From Campylobacterales bacterium (lineage in GTDB: Bacteria; Campylobacterota; Campylobacteria; Campylobacterales; QNZT01), in assembly GCA_027081495.1 (NCBI GenBank), contig JALWKJ010000038.1, positions 1 through 7,165 on the forward strand: DNA of 7,165 nt, in the 5' to 3' direction. The position numbers and the translations under genes were made by a program. Within the stretch, counting starts at the first letter, position 1; the number at the start of each line of letters is the position of its first letter. Below the pieces are notes generated by a model, which was not told the DNA's origin, made no database searches, and saw nothing but the letters and a program-made list of their open reading frames with translations. Positions 5,767 through 7,165 of this stretch are shown here, piece by piece.

Positions 5767-6858
5767 TTAAATTTGACCTATTCTGCCTTTGAGTTCATCT
5801 GGTTGAGTCGAAATACGCATAGCGTCTTCTTTATGAACAAGATTTTGTTTGACCAATTTTTCAAGAGCCTGCGTTTGAGTCTGCATGCCGGTTTGAGTCT
5901 GGTTTAGCTGCATTTGCGAATATAGTTGGTGAATTTTGTTTTCACGAATAAGATTGGCTATGGCGTGATTGTTTATCATGATCTCCTGCGCGGCCAATCT
6001 TCCTTTACTCTTTTTGGGAAGAAGCATTTGCGAAATGACGGCCGTTAGAGAAACGGAGAGCATATTTCTTACCTGAAGTTGTTCGGATCCTTGAAATGTA
6101 TCTACGATCCTGTTGATGGTTTGAACAGCGGAATTCGTATGAAGCGTTCCAAATACCAGGTGACCCGTTTCGGCGGCGGTAAGAGCCGCTTCTATGGTCT
6201 CTTTGTCCCTCATCTCACCGATTAGTATGATGTCCGGATCCTCACGCATCGCGTACTTTAAGGCGGTTGCGAAACTTTTTGTATCTTCTCCTACATTTCT
6301 GTGTGAAAAGAGAGATTTTTTATTTTGATGTATAAATTCCACCGGATCTTCCGCGGTGATGATATGTTTATGTTCGGTTTGGTTGATTTCGTTTAAAAGC
6401 GCCGCGAGAGTGGTCGATTTACCGCTTCCCGTGGGTCCGGTTACTAGAATGAGACCTTTTTCCCGCTTTATGATCTCTTTAAAAACCGCCGGAGCGTTTA
6501 AGTCGTCCAAAGAGGGGATATCGGTCGGGATGATTCTAAAAGCGGCCGCTAGTTCGGTGCCTATGGTGTAGTAGTAGTTACCCCTGAATCTTCCGACATT
6601 GGGAATCTCTATGGCGAAGTCAACTTCTTTGTTTTCCTCAAGATGCTTTTTTTGTTTATCGGTTATGAGAGCATAACACATCTCTTCGATCGTTTTTCCG
6701 TCGAGTTTGGGTAGATTTAGCGGGACGAGCCTGCCGTCTATTCTTATTTGAGGTTCGCTTCTGCTTACAAGATGCAGATCCGACGCGCCGTGACCTACGA
6801 TGTTTTTTAAAAGGGTGTTGATGTCCATCGCGGAGGGACGCTCTAAAGTTTCGGTCAT
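5767..6858 (-). CDS. pilT: Type IV pilus retraction ATPase PilT
   Basis: Product of 363 aa, near the usual 340-370. PilT is a hexameric cytoplasmic secretion-superfamily ATPase that depolymerises type IV pili for twitching, surface attachment and DNA uptake. The N-terminal PAS-like domain (11-110) contains GASDLHLVSRSEPQIRIDG. The RecA-like domain contains Walker A GPTGSGKST (141-149), the Asp box ITAEDPVE (167-174), Walker B PDIILIGEMRD (208-218, catalytic Glu215) and the His box TGHLVFGTLHTNSA (231-244). Near the C-terminus AIANLIRE (299-306) stands where PilT proteins usually have AIRNLIRE, the motif needed for retraction and separating PilT from PilB. A Gln/Thr-rich stretch follows (315-330). 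AGGAG over the gatC stop, 5 nt from ATG 6858, supports this start over the ATG 10 codons later. No other pilus gene is in the window. Confidence 0.95.
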   Translation of the reverse strand: MTETLERPSAMDINTLLKNIVGHGASDLHLVSRSEPQIRIDGRLVPLNLPKLDGKTIEEMCYALITDKQKKHLEENKEVDFAIEIPNVGRFRGNYYYTIGTELAAAFRIIPTDIPSLDDLNAPAVFKEIIKREKGLILVTGPTGSGKSTTLAALLNEINQTEHKHIITAEDPVEFIHQNKKSLFSHRNVGEDTKSFATALKYAMREDPDIILIGEMRDKETIEAALTAAETGHLVFGTLHTNSAVQTINRIVDTFQGSEQLQVRNMLSVSLTAVISQMLLPKKSKGRLAAQEIMINNHAIANLIRENKIHQLYSQMQLNQTQTGMQTQTQALEKLVKQNLVHKEDAMRISTQPDELKGRIGQI

Positions 6859-6866
6859 GTTGTCTC

Positions 6867-7157
6867 CTATTCTATAATTTTGGGAACAACGAAGAAACCA
6901 TCCTCCTTTTTAGGCGCGTGATTTAAAATGTCTTCAATGATCTTCGGATCATTTTTCGGCGTATCTTCCCTAAAAGGCGTACCGCCTTTTATAGTAGAGA
7001 AAGAGGCTTCTTCATTGTCCAAATCCAATTCATTCAGATTTTCAACAAAATCGACAATTTTTGCTATCTCTTGAATAGTGCTTTCTCTTTTCTCTTCGCT
7101 TATCTTCAGGGATGATAGTTTTTCAAGTTTACTAAGAAGCGTTTCGTCTATTTTCAT
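6867..7157 (-). CDS. gatC: Aspartyl/glutamyl-tRNA amidotransferase subunit C
   Basis: Product of 96 aa, typical for GatC. It is the small subunit of GatCAB, which converts Asp-tRNA-Asn and Glu-tRNA-Gln to the amidated forms, and it wraps around and stabilises GatA. The helical N-terminus ETLLSKLEKLSSLKISEEKRE, the central IVDFVENLNELD (34-45) and the conserved TPFREDTP (60-67) identify the family. GatA and GatB are not in the window, in keeping with the scattered gat genes of Campylobacterota. ATG 7157 is preceded by GGGTTTAT at the window edge, so the ribosome binding site is only partly visible. pilT follows after 8 bp, so the two are probably co-transcribed. Confidence 0.93.
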   Translation of the reverse strand: MKIDETLLSKLEKLSSLKISEEKRESTIQEIAKIVDFVENLNELDLDNEEASFSTIKGGTPFREDTPKNDPKIIEDILNHAPKKEDGFFVVPKIIE

Positions 7158-7165
7158 ATAAACCC

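Noticed and set aside
1..7165. Mobile elements, CRISPR arrays, toxin-antitoxin or phage defence genes
   Set aside because: No transposase, integrase, direct-repeat array or small paired gene is visible. All genes are conserved housekeeping families with similar base composition.

Overview
The window is a tightly packed block of housekeeping genes from a member of the Campylobacterota (formerly Epsilonproteobacteria). All genes run leftwards on the minus strand. In transcription order they are gatC, pilT, a 184-bp intergenic region, cvpA, fur, lysS, glyA, a DUF1882 gene, a SPOR-domain membrane protein gene, and the first 79 codons of trpE, cut by the window start. The string cvpA-fur-lysS-glyA-DUF1882-SPOR follows the order I remember from Campylobacter jejuni. 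DUF1882 is, to my knowledge, essentially restricted to this phylum. PilT and a trpE (rather than aroE) after the SPOR gene point away from Campylobacter or Helicobacter and towards environmental sulfur- or hydrogen-oxidising lineages (Sulfurimonas/Sulfurovum/Nitratiruptor-like). The genus cannot be fixed from the sequence.

Region by region: 7165-5767 holds gatC (amidotransferase subunit C for Asn/Gln-tRNA) and pilT (type IV pilus retraction ATPase), 8 bp apart, with a strong Shine-Dalgarno sequence lying over the gatC stop codon. The 5583-5766 intergenic region carries a hairpin just after pilT (probable terminator), a 16-bp AT palindrome, three copies of the heptamer AGCGGTA in mixed orientation, and a near-consensus sigma-70 promoter (TTTACA, 17 bp, extended TATAAT) whose -35 box lies in a perfect 6-6-6 dyad. 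This promoter is the likely driver of everything from cvpA leftwards.

From 5582 to 1 the genes are nearly gapless: cvpA and fur are 9 bp apart, fur overlaps lysS (11 bp if lysS starts at the TTG proposed here), lysS and glyA overlap by ATGA, the DUF1882 gene starts 7 bp after glyA, the SPOR gene follows after 44 bp, and trpE begins with GTG directly after the SPOR stop codon in the same frame. This suggests one polycistronic unit with translational coupling, in which the iron regulator Fur is made together with lysyl-tRNA synthetase and serine hydroxymethyltransferase.

There are no mobile elements, CRISPR arrays, tRNA or rRNA genes, and no sign of horizontal transfer. I see no clear undescribed multi-gene system. 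The items most worth a second look are the DUF1882 protein, whose central region resembles the first two motifs of archaeo-eukaryotic primase-type polymerases; the architecture of the fur-operon control region; and the start-codon corrections for lysS and the DUF1882 gene.
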